A model generated the notes under the pieces. That model saw only the letters and a program-made list of their open reading frames with translations. It ran no database searches and was not told where the DNA came from. 8,940 nt of DNA from Marinilabiliaceae bacterium UBA5213 (GTDB taxonomy: Bacteria > Bacteroidota > Bacteroidia > Bacteroidales > Marinilabiliaceae), in contig DHVH01000271.1 in NCBI GenBank assembly GCA_002412555.1, positions 3,940 through 12,879 on the forward strand. Direction: 5' to 3'. Below are positions 1 to 6,654 of the stretch, in pieces (the stretch's first letter is position 1; each line of letters opens with the position of its first letter). The position numbers were made by a program, and so were the translations under genes.

Positions 1-1965
1 AAAGTCCCAATCGGCATCCCTCTCATCGGCATAAATGGTTGCCTCATAACTCACCCCCTCATCCAGAAAACTCAAATCAACTTGCTGACTCCTTGGGGCT
101 TCATTGGTAATACCCCCTACAAACCAATCATTCGAATGCTTATCCTTACGAGCGGTGACACAAAACGCACCTATTTCCGCATCCAGCACCTTTGTGTCTG
201 CCCAATCAACTGGTACATCCCTGATAAACTGAAAAGCTGGATGGCCTTCATAGTTTTCAGGCAAATCAGCAGCCATCTGTACCGGACTGTAAAACACGAC
301 ATACAAGGCCAACTGGTGGGCCAGGGTTGATTTTACCCTGTGCTTAAAATCATAAGCCTTTCGCTCCTCAATGGTGCTGAGTTGGGCATAGGCAGCATTG
401 ACCGTATTCAGCAACTGCAAATCAAAAATCCCGGGTGTATAATCCATGGGACCCGCCAAATTTCTGGTAAATGGTAAAATACTGTGATGATTCAATGCAT
501 TACCAGAGCTCCAGGCGTTGAATTCCTGGCCCCGCATGCCTTCTCCCGTCATTAAATTGGGATAGGTACGCGAAATACCACTGGGCTTGATGGGCTCATG
601 TACATTGAGACTAATCTGATACTCAGCGGCCATTACAACGGCATCGTTGTAATGATTCACCATCCATTGGTCATAATGAAACTGACCTTCAACTTTGGTC
701 ACATAGCCCGACTTAATACTGGAAATTCCATTTTCCTGGTAATACCGGTAGGCATCCTCCATCTGATTCATGTAATTCACCACTTGTCCACCGGTTTCAT
801 GGTGACCAATCATCTGAACACCCCTTGCCTGCGCATAAGCGGCAATTTCCTGCATATCAAAATCCGGATAGGGTTGCGTGAAGCTAAAATTTCGCCAACC
901 ATCCCAGCCGTAATTCCACCCTTCCACCAGTACCCCGCGGATGCCGTTCTCAGAGGCAAAATCAATGTATCGCTTGACATTGGCAGTATGGGCACCATGG
1001 TTCTCACTGCGCTCCAATTCCCAGGTAGATCTTTTTACATGCATTTCCCACCAGATGCCCACATACTTCATGGGCTCAATAAAGGAGACATCGTCCAGTG
1101 CCAGGGGTTCATTTAAATTAAGTATCAGGCTCGACTCAATTAAATCGCCGGGTCTTTTGCCTATGGTAATGGTGCGCCATGGCGTTTGAAAGGGCAATTC
1201 TACCTTTGCCAGATAACCCTCAGAGGGGGCGGGACTGATCGTTATTTCCAAACTTTCAGGATTTAGGCATAAGGAGGAGCCGGGATAATTCCAAATGGCA
1301 GCTTCATGTATGCTCAGGTAGGTACCCTCCGGTGTTTTCATCGTCACCGGTGTATTAAAACCGGTTTCGCAGGCAAAATGGGTGGCATGTCCTTCGGGGG
1401 CCGACTGGTTGCGCAACTCAACGGTGACTTCACTCAGTTTGGTATTTTGATAAATGTATTCATCGTTTTCCCAACAGGGCGCCACCCACCAGGCAGTGTT
1501 GTCAGATGCCATATTGAACTGGGTTGCCTCTTCGGTAATGAAGGCTTCACCCTCTCCAGGTAATTCATAACGGAATCCTATGCCATCATTAAAAACTCTA
1601 AAAACTATTTTCAACGACCGGCCAGCCTCCTTCGTGACCAGAAGCTCCAATTGATTATAGCTGTTTTCAATTTCTGAAAACTGTCCCCATACCGGCTCCC
1701 ACACTTCTGAAAAAGAACTTTTCCTGGCCGATTTCACCAAAACATTTTTGGTGAAATCGAAGGTGTCAACCACTATTCCAAGAGCTGCATCACTCACCAA
1801 CAACTCGGCTCCACGGTAAAGACTGTATTTGATTACCCCTACCGAATCCAACCTCACATTAAGACTAAGACCCTCATCAGGCGACTGCAATTCAAATTTA
1901 TTTTGCGAAATTGTGCCACACGACCATAAACCCAACACCGTTAAAACAACTATAAAATATCTCAT
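1..1965 (-). CDS. susB: GH97 alpha-glucosidase (SusB-like), 3' end cut by window edge
   Basis: This gene probably releases glucose from the non-reducing ends of maltooligosaccharides. The frame begins with ATG at 1965-1963 and stays open for 655 codons to the left edge with no stop. SusB of Bacteroides thetaiotaomicron has about 738 residues, so roughly the last 30-50 are missing. A lipoprotein-type signal ends at LWSC (Cys16). A beta-sandwich N-terminal region (about 20-285) precedes a TIM barrel that starts near MKYVGIWWEM. The carboxylates fit inverting, calcium-dependent GH97 enzymes: E348 in VEGWN, E390 in HHETGG, E457 in NVHEP, E475 and E481 in GEGMRGQE. The spacing E457-E475-E481 equals that of SusB E508-E526-E532, which makes E481 the likely general acid and E390/E457 the likely bases. 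The residues after Cys16 (GTISQN) are not acidic, which suggests a periplasmic location. The start overlaps the GH13 stop, so translation is probably coupled. Family assignment is very secure; the exact substrate is inferred from the neighbours. Confidence 0.95.
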   Translation of the reverse strand, partial: MRYFIVVLTVLGLWSCGTISQNKFELQSPDEGLSLNVRLDSVGVIKYSLYRGAELLVSDAALGIVVDTFDFTKNVLVKSARKSSFSEVWEPVWGQFSEIENSYNQLELLVTKEAGRSLKIVFRVFNDGIGFRYELPGEGEAFITEEATQFNMASDNTAWWVAPCWENDEYIYQNTKLSEVTVELRNQSAPEGHATHFACETGFNTPVTMKTPEGTYLSIHEAAIWNYPGSSLCLNPESLEITISPAPSEGYLAKVELPFQTPWRTITIGKRPGDLIESSLILNLNEPLALDDVSFIEPMKYVGIWWEMHVKRSTWELERSENHGAHTANVKRYIDFASENGIRGVLVEGWNYGWDGWRNFSFTQPYPDFDMQEIAAYAQARGVQMIGHHETGGQVVNYMNQMEDAYRYYQENGISSIKSGYVTKVEGQFHYDQWMVNHYNDAVVMAAEYQISLNVHEPIKPSGISRTYPNLMTGEGMRGQEFNAWSSGNALNHHSILPFTRNLAGPMDYTPGIFDLQLLNTVNAAYAQLSTIEERKAYDFKHRVKSTLAHQLALYVVFYSPVQMAADLPENYEGHPAFQFIRDVPVDWADTKVLDAEIGAFCVTARKDKHSNDWFVGGITNEAPRSQQVDLSFLDEGVSYEATIYADERDADWDF
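1729..1759. repeat. Perfect 14-bp inverted repeat, 3-nt loop, inside the GH97 gene
   Basis: Arms at 1729-1742 and 1746-1759 are exact reverse complements, separated by CAT. They cover roughly codons 69-79 of the GH97 gene. In the mRNA this would form a strong hairpin about 200 nt after the start codon. No U-run follows it on the transcript strand, so it does not look like an intrinsic terminator. The structure is read directly from the sequence; any role is unknown. Confidence 0.85.
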
Positions 1966-1967
1966 TA
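1963..1967 (-). promoter_or_regulatory. TAATG stop-start overlap coupling GH13 and GH97
   Basis: The GH13 stop TAA (1967-1965) shares its last A with the GH97 start ATG (1965-1963). No clear Shine-Dalgarno sequence precedes this ATG, which is common in Bacteroidota. Re-initiation by ribosomes finishing the amylase frame is therefore the likely route. The overlap also fixes the GH97 start: the next residues form a good lipoprotein signal, which supports this ATG. Confidence 0.8.
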
Positions 1968-3449
1968 CTCGCTAACTTTAAAAATTAAATACTGATAATT
2001 TTCCAATTCCAGATTTTGACCCAGACTGACAGCTGCACCAGTCAGCTCATCGGTCAAGGTCTTATTTCTGAGCAGTTCGGGCAATTCAACTGTGGCCAAG
2101 GCATTTCTGGTATTGGCAATTACCGCGACCTTTTCCTGACCGTACTCTTTCATGACCAGCCAAACATTGCTGTTTCCTTGCCAGGTGGTATTTCCTTTTC
2201 TTAGCGCGGTGCTGGTGTTATAGGTTGTCATTATTTTTTCATACATAGCTGTGACCTCCGGATTTTGGTTCCAATTCACTACAGAAGTATTAAAGAAAGA
2301 AACGGTCCCGCTTATGCCTGCCTCCTGTGAACTATAAAGCAAGGGCACTCCATCACTGGCAACCATGACCACAAAAGCGCTGAGCGCAGCCTTTTGCCCA
2401 CCAAACAAGGTCACAGGCGTTGCTTCCCAGGCTGAATAATCATGATTGGTGGTAAAGCGCAATAGGTGCTTGCCCGCTGGTATGGTAGCGTTCTCAGAAT
2501 TGTTGACATCCATGATGTGCTTCGCCGTTTGCTGATCTACATAAACCCTTTTGAGCGCATAATAAAAGTCCCAGGCATAAACCATATGAAAACCTGCGTC
2601 CAAATGATCTCTTCGAATACCTTCAGCCAAATGAATTAAAGTACGTCCCTGAATGGCATCCAGCTCTGTAATGGCCTGTCTCCAAAAACTAAAGGGCACA
2701 AAATCAGCAGCATCGCATCTAAACCCATCTATATTCGCATTGATCACCCAATACTTCATGGCATCAATCATGGCCCGTTTCATCGGAATACTCTCAAAAT
2801 TCAAATCGGCCACATCCTGCCAGTCTGTGTCTGGCGGAATGATAATATTACCGGCGCCATCCTGCGAGTACCACGACTTATTCTGAATCCATGGATGGTC
2901 CCATGCCGTATGATTAGCTACCCAATCGATAATGACCGCCATACCTCTGGCATGTGCAGCATCAACCAGCGCTCTGAAATCTTCCAAAGTGCCAAATTCA
3001 GGATTAACCTTTGTATAATCCTGAACGCTGTAGGGTGAATTAACCGATTTTTCTTGTCCAATAGGATGAATGGGCATCAGCCACAAAACATTTACTCCCA
3101 AATCCCTGATGCCATCTAAACGCTCAATGATTTTTAGGAAGGCACCGGAAGAACCAAACAATCTGGGGTTCATTTCATACATCACAATATCCTCTGTTGC
3201 CGGAACACCGGCAAAAGGGGTAGGATTGTAATTTTCATCAACAGGGGTTTCAGGTTCCTGACCGATATCTATAATATTGGTTTTATCTTCGGAACAGGAT
3301 GAAGAAGTGAACAACATAAACATCAGCATCAGCGATATAACCCGATAACCGATGGCTGATACCCAACCTTCTCTGCGCCCAATCGCGTCAGCACTCCTTA
3401 ATAAGGGGTCTGTCGCTTTTCTTTCTTTCTTCAATGTCTTCATTCTCAT
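1965..3449 (-). CDS. GH13 alpha-amylase family lipoprotein (SusG-like role)
   Basis: This is an endo-acting alpha-glucan hydrolase of 494 residues, probably cutting starch-like polymer at the cell surface. The four GH13 signatures are intact: region I DWVANH (D175-H180), region II GFRCDAADF with R244 and nucleophile D246, region III with acid/base E276 in HLAEG, and region IV TTNHD with H336 and D337. The barrel starts near residue 87 (IVMYEMNPRLF) and a short beta-sandwich C domain fills about 410-494. There is no extra binding module and no type IX secretion tail. The lipobox is SSSC (Cys52), followed by SEDK, an acidic pattern that fits surface lipoproteins. The n-region before the hydrophobic stretch (about 38-50) is strangely long and includes repeat-like DNA. 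The start used is ATG 3449; ATG 3443 is an alternative, and no later start would leave a working signal. A 138-nt gap separates it from the susE/F-like gene, and its stop overlaps the GH97 start. The enzyme family is certain, but the exact specificity (amylase or neopullulanase type) is not. Confidence 0.95.
   Translation of the reverse strand: MRMKTLKKERKATDPLLRSADAIGRREGWVSAIGYRVISLMLMFMLFTSSSCSEDKTNIIDIGQEPETPVDENYNPTPFAGVPATEDIVMYEMNPRLFGSSGAFLKIIERLDGIRDLGVNVLWLMPIHPIGQEKSVNSPYSVQDYTKVNPEFGTLEDFRALVDAAHARGMAVIIDWVANHTAWDHPWIQNKSWYSQDGAGNIIIPPDTDWQDVADLNFESIPMKRAMIDAMKYWVINANIDGFRCDAADFVPFSFWRQAITELDAIQGRTLIHLAEGIRRDHLDAGFHMVYAWDFYYALKRVYVDQQTAKHIMDVNNSENATIPAGKHLLRFTTNHDYSAWEATPVTLFGGQKAALSAFVVMVASDGVPLLYSSQEAGISGTVSFFNTSVVNWNQNPEVTAMYEKIMTTYNTSTALRKGNTTWQGNSNVWLVMKEYGQEKVAVIANTRNALATVELPELLRNKTLTDELTGAAVSLGQNLELENYQYLIFKVSE
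3339..3425 (-). repeat. Repeat-like in-frame insertion in the GH13 signal peptide region (approximate limits)
   Basis: About 29 codons (residues 9-37) lie between a normal start (MRMKTLKK) and a normal hydrophobic lipoprotein core (ISLMLMFMLFTSSSC). At the DNA level the plus strand holds three consecutive degenerate heptamers at 3343-3349, 3350-3356 and 3357-3363 (CGATAAC, CGATGGC, TGATACC). A 5-bp inverted repeat with a 1-nt spacer sits at 3396-3406. I recall similar heptamer arrays, read as IGYRLSA-type peptides, as dispersed repeats in some Bacteroidota genomes. That recollection is not verified here, so the insertion is an inference. Confidence 0.45.
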
Positions 3450-3517
3450 ATCGATTTTATTAGTTTTCGGCCTTTTGCTCGATCCAAATAAAAGATTTAT
3501 CCAGTCCGATCCATAAG

Positions 3518-3574
3518 CAATTTGACATGAGTGGCTCCGCTCGTTTTAGCAGAAGATTACCACTCATGCAATTG
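3518..3574 (-). promoter_or_regulatory. Intergenic hairpin between the susE/F-like and GH13 genes
   Basis: The only sizeable gap in the operon (3450-3587) holds a stem of 9 perfect pairs (3526-3534 with 3560-3568). A second 5-bp stem (3518-3522 with 3570-3574) extends it across a small internal loop, and a 25-nt loop caps it. No U-rich run follows on the transcript strand, so a classic intrinsic terminator is unlikely. An mRNA processing, stability or attenuation element that sets GH13/GH97 levels relative to the transport genes is possible. No exact Bacteroidota promoter match (TAnnTTTG) was found in the gap. Confidence 0.5.
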
Positions 3575-3587
3575 TTAACTTAGTCAT

Positions 3588-4832
3588 CTACAATTCACTG
3601 CTCGATCTCCAGTTGATTAATTCCAATTCATAGAAATTACCTACTGAGGTGTCGGGGATGTGGTGGCCAGGCCCATCTTCAGACCCTCCATCCAAATTAT
3701 CCTGATGGTACCACCAGTCGACACCATCTCTAATCAATCCAAATTTAAACTGGTCTGCCAGTGAGGTTCCTGCTACAAAATCTGCAGGATTAAGCATCAT
3801 ATAATGTCTGCCTGGCTCTAATTCAGTGGTAGCCCATTTTGTCTCATCACTGCCATTCCATCCATTGATGAAACCATACAACAATATTTTTGGGTTTTCA
3901 GGTGTATTTTCAGGCAACTGGATGCGCAACATAATTCTACCTGCAGGCACATCCGGCCATGCCAAAGGCAAAGAGGCAATCAGTTCACTGCTCATTCTCC
4001 AACCGAGAATTTGCAACTCGTATGCTTGCCCTGCGGCCGTCTCTGTCAAATAATATCCTGCACCATCTTCATTGCCACCATCTTCATTCGACTGGTGGTA
4101 CCACCAGTCCACACCATCCATGATTAATCCAAACTTAAACTGATCCGCTAAAGATGTTCCCTCTGCAAAGTCAGCCGGATCAAGCATGAAATAATGCTTA
4201 GTTGCGGAGAGTGGAACCGATTTCCATTTCGACTCATCACTGCCATTCCAACCATTGACATTACCGTAGAGCAGTATTTTTGCATCCTCAGGAGTGTAAT
4301 TGGGCAATTCCAGACGAAGCATAATCTTTCCGGCTTCTGGTGAAGGCCATTCCCCATTTGGATCTGGATCTGGATCTGGCTCCTCGCATTCTGAAGCCCA
4401 TTTTTCTACTTCACCTACCAGACGATCACCAAGGGCAATGTTTTGATTCCGACTAACACTTGTACAATCAAGAGCCCTTTCCGCTCCACTTTGTGAAGCC
4501 ACAAAGTGGTAACCATCACTTAAAGTTTTTCCATCAACAAAAAGTGCAGGGTTCAGGTAAATACCATGTCGATAGGAGGTGTTGGGTGAAACACTCAATT
4601 TCCACTGGTCATCGCCAATTGCGCTTTCACCCCCGTTAAAATCACCAACTATATAGATGGCTTCACCCGACAAGGTGCTTCTGGGCGTAATCAGTTCTAT
4701 CAAAAGCGCCCCGGACTGTAACTCAAACTGATTTTTTTCGTGTTCAAAAACCAGTGCTTCGTCATCCTCGCTACAGCTGGTAAGCAATAGACCAAACGAC
4801 ATGAACAGCAAAATATATTTTATAATACTCAT
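3588..4832 (-). CDS. SusE/SusF-like surface starch-binding lipoprotein with three repeat domains
   Basis: This 414-residue non-enzymatic protein probably holds alpha-glucan at the outer surface for the amylase and SusCD. A lipoprotein signal ends at LTSC (Cys20), followed by SEDDE, an acidic export-type sequence. Three related beta-sandwich domains follow. Domain 1 (about 40-148) has YIVGDFNG and DQWKL but no paired tryptophans, and it carries C123 and C148, a possible disulfide. An Asp-Pro linker (about 151-160) leads to domain 2 (162-284) and domain 3 (292-414), which are about 64% identical by hand alignment. Both keep LLYG, NGWNGSDE, LADQFKFGLI and DGVDWWYHQ, where the aromatic residues are the best candidates for glucan stacking. 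The gene lies 33 nt after susD, where susE and susF sit in Sus loci, and is the only such gene here. It could be called SusE or SusF; the sequence does not decide. Role confidence is high from context, while binding by each domain is inferred. Confidence 0.85.
   Translation of the reverse strand: MSIIKYILLFMSFGLLLTSCSEDDEALVFEHEKNQFELQSGALLIELITPRSTLSGEAIYIVGDFNGGESAIGDDQWKLSVSPNTSYRHGIYLNPALFVDGKTLSDGYHFVASQSGAERALDCTSVSRNQNIALGDRLVGEVEKWASECEEPDPDPDPNGEWPSPEAGKIMLRLELPNYTPEDAKILLYGNVNGWNGSDESKWKSVPLSATKHYFMLDPADFAEGTSLADQFKFGLIMDGVDWWYHQSNEDGGNEDGAGYYLTETAAGQAYELQILGWRMSSELIASLPLAWPDVPAGRIMLRIQLPENTPENPKILLYGFINGWNGSDETKWATTELEPGRHYMMLNPADFVAGTSLADQFKFGLIRDGVDWWYHQDNLDGGSEDGPGHHIPDTSVGNFYELELINWRSSSEL
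3591..3959 (-). repeat. Domain repeat copy B (C-terminal) of the susE/F-like gene
   Basis: This stretch encodes residues 292-414, the second of two 123-residue tandem domains. Hand alignment to copy A gives 44 differences and no gaps, about 64% identity. The repeat period is 130 residues including a short linker. The best-conserved blocks are GTSLADQFKFGLI and DGVDWWYHQ. Confidence 0.85.
3981..4349 (-). repeat. Domain repeat copy A (middle) of the susE/F-like gene
   Basis: This stretch encodes residues 162-284, the first of the two tandem 123-residue domains. It aligns without gaps to copy B. The more distant domain 1 upstream shares the fold pattern but not the paired tryptophans, so copies A and B arose by a later duplication within the gene. 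Confidence 0.85.
4090..4109. repeat. 20-bp perfect palindrome at the DWWYHQ codons
   Basis: The 20 bases equal their own reverse complement, centred on GGTACC. They encode the aromatic DWWYHQ motif of domain copy A. The matching site in copy B (about 3702-3719) encodes the same motif but is palindromic only at its core, so the perfect symmetry is probably a by-product of codon choice. Confidence 0.7.
4360..4379. repeat. Hexanucleotide tandem repeat encoding the Asp-Pro linker
   Basis: GGATCT on the plus strand is repeated about 3.3 times. On the coding strand it gives the PDPDPDP linker between domains 1 and 2 of the susE/F-like protein. A unit of two codons keeps the frame when copies are gained or lost, so linker length could vary between strains. 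Confidence 0.75.
4486..4509. repeat. 9-bp perfect inverted repeat, 6-nt loop, inside the susE/F-like gene
   Basis: Arms 4486-4494 and 4501-4509 are exact reverse complements around GAAGCC. They lie in domain 1 codons near residues 109-116. A modest mRNA hairpin is possible; no function can be read from it. Confidence 0.55.
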
Positions 4833-4865
4833 TGCTTATATTTTAAATGATACATCATTGAAAAA

Positions 4866-6644
4866 TTAATTGTAACCGGGTACTTGAACCAAGCCGGGAT
4901 TGGAAGACAAAGCTGTTTGCGGTAAAGGAAACCACTCATACCTACGATCCCGTTTTTCAGGTAGGCTAACGCCATCGTCATTGGCTCTTCCAAAAAACCA
5001 CCATTGACCCTGGGTAAACTTATCAAAACGACGTAAATCGGTACGTCTCCGTCTACCCTCATTCAAGTATTCCAGACCCCACTGACCCAACATCCAGTCC
5101 ATGTCAAAGGCATCAAATCCTGGACCGGGCTGATCTTGTACAGATGTCCAGTCGGCAGCCGTAAAATAACGCTTGCGCACTTCATTCACCAAAGTTTTGG
5201 CGCCGCCGGCATCACCAGCCCTCATTTTACATTCGGCCAACATTAAATAAACTTCTGCCAAACGGAATTCTACTTCACCTGAATTGCGATAATCCTTGCC
5301 ACTGGCTATAGGATAAATAGGATATTTAACCAAACGAAAGCCGGAATTGGTCTCGCCCCATCGAGAGGACATCACAGTGGCCAAATCTTTTCCCAGTCCT
5401 TTGAAAGTACCTACCTGATCCACATAAACCAAGGGTTCACCATCCCGGTCGGCATCAGCCAACATAACATTGCCGGTACCGTAATTCTCACGCATTTCAC
5501 CCATCAAAAACATACCTGAATACGAATCGGTAGTCACATCATAGATGTAAGGTGCTTTTCTGATATCCTTATCGTGAATACGGTCAAAAGTGGCACCTAG
5601 TTGGTCATTGTAGGGTGCATCCAAAAAGGATTTTGGCGAACCTCCAGCCAATACCGATGCAGAATTGTCTTTGGATGGGGTTAGGATGACACAGTTCCAT
5701 CCACCCACCTGCTCTGAAGCAAAGTAATTGTTAACATTATAAGGATAAAAGGGTTGACCGCGCATCCAGCCTCCCTCTAGTTGTCCAACCTGATTGACGA
5801 AGGCGAAAACAACTTCGGAAGAACTTAAATTATCAATTCCATATACGTCCCTATGATCTGCTTCCAGACTATAATTACCATAATCTCCGTTGATGATGGC
5901 CTGACTTAAAACGGCACATTCAGCGTATTTATCTTCGTTGATAAAGGTATTGGCATTCAGCAGCAAACGCGCCTTCAGCATCCTGTTCATGGCTTGGTTC
6001 ATCCTTCCGGATGAACCAACTGGAAGCTGATTAACGCTGGCATCCAAATCCTCCATGATAAAATCATAGACTTTTTTACTCCCCTTGCCAAAATCAACAT
6101 CTGCAGATGGCGGAATATTACTGGTCACCTGATTGTTAATAGGAAGTGCACCGCCCCATATTTCAAAGATATTGTAATACGCCCAGGCTCTCAAGGTTTG
6201 CACCTCAGCCTTATAGGAACTCAACTGCGCCTCGCTCATGTTAAGCGCAGAAGCATTGATCGAAGAAAAATCATTCAAGGCATTGTTACAAAAACCTATG
6301 GTTAACCATGCCCTGTTCCAGGCATCTTCTATGATTTGCGATTGCGAGTTCCATGTATGCGTCGAAAGTACATACTTATGTCCCTCATCGTATCCCCATA
6401 AACCACCATTCCAAATTCGCCAGGAAATTTGATCACCTGAAAACTCCTGCAGATAGTAAAAATATTCAATGTAGCCATAAAAGGCTTCATTGTATATGCG
6501 CGCCACCACTCCCTTAACACTTGACTCGTCCTGATAATAAATATCCGAACTCAATTGGTCAAATGCTTCTTCTTCCAGATCCGTGCATCCCTGAATCATC
6601 CATCCCAGAATGATAAACAGAAAACTATATTTTATAAATTTCAT
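4866..6644 (-). CDS. susD: SusD/RagB-family starch-binding outer-membrane lipoprotein
   Basis: This 592-residue surface lipoprotein forms the lid of the SusC transporter and delivers bound oligosaccharide. The signal peptide ends at IQGC (Cys20), followed by TDLEEE. The N-terminal SusD-like half includes the TPR helix LRAWAYYNIFEIWGG (151-165), typical of the family. The C-terminal RagB/SusD half holds FRLAEVYLMLAECKMRAG (460-477), the EGRRRRTDLRRF segment (529-540) and the standard ending RRYEWFPLPQTALSSNPG (567-584). Length is within the usual family range. A DADRDG stretch (397-402) resembles a calcium-binding loop, but the rest of an EF-hand is not evident. The ATG is 10 nt after the SusC stop, an arrangement seen in nearly all susCD pairs. 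Starch as ligand is inferred from the GH13 and GH97 genes downstream; SusD proteins for other glycans look much alike at this level. Confidence 0.95.
   Translation of the reverse strand: MKFIKYSFLFIILGWMIQGCTDLEEEAFDQLSSDIYYQDESSVKGVVARIYNEAFYGYIEYFYYLQEFSGDQISWRIWNGGLWGYDEGHKYVLSTHTWNSQSQIIEDAWNRAWLTIGFCNNALNDFSSINASALNMSEAQLSSYKAEVQTLRAWAYYNIFEIWGGALPINNQVTSNIPPSADVDFGKGSKKVYDFIMEDLDASVNQLPVGSSGRMNQAMNRMLKARLLLNANTFINEDKYAECAVLSQAIINGDYGNYSLEADHRDVYGIDNLSSSEVVFAFVNQVGQLEGGWMRGQPFYPYNVNNYFASEQVGGWNCVILTPSKDNSASVLAGGSPKSFLDAPYNDQLGATFDRIHDKDIRKAPYIYDVTTDSYSGMFLMGEMRENYGTGNVMLADADRDGEPLVYVDQVGTFKGLGKDLATVMSSRWGETNSGFRLVKYPIYPIASGKDYRNSGEVEFRLAEVYLMLAECKMRAGDAGGAKTLVNEVRKRYFTAADWTSVQDQPGPGFDAFDMDWMLGQWGLEYLNEGRRRRTDLRRFDKFTQGQWWFFGRANDDGVSLPEKRDRRYEWFPLPQTALSSNPGLVQVPGYN
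5994..6019. repeat. 11-bp perfect inverted repeat with GNRA-type loop, inside susD
   Basis: Arms 5994-6004 and 6009-6019 pair perfectly. Read on the transcript strand the four-base loop is GGAA, a member of the stable GNRA class, closed by a C-G pair. It covers codons 209-217 of the susD-like gene. The structure is visible; any effect on translation or mRNA decay is unproven. Confidence 0.75.
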
Positions 6645-6654
6645 CAGTAAATCT

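Noticed and set aside
598..1116. Plus-strand open frame of 172 codons
   Set aside because: It lies fully inside the GH97 gene on the other strand, has no start context and no recognisable domain, while the minus frame has all GH97 motifs.
1408..1417. 10-bp palindrome GTTGCGCAAC in the GH97 gene
   Set aside because: It is coding sequence with no loop and no partner sites nearby, so an operator role is not supported.
3197..3214. 7-bp inverted repeat with 4-nt loop inside the GH13 gene
   Set aside because: It is short and within coding sequence; arms of this size are expected by chance in a window of this length.
3450..3520. Possible promoter ahead of the GH13 gene
   Set aside because: AT-rich stretches occur, including a TATTTG, but none matches TAnnTTTG with a proper upstream element. 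An internal promoter cannot be supported from sequence alone.
4846..4859. Inverted repeat AATGAT-AC-ATCATT between susD and the susE/F-like gene
   Set aside because: The 6-bp arms have a 2-nt spacer, too tight for a good hairpin, and the stretch is AT-rich, so chance is a sufficient explanation.
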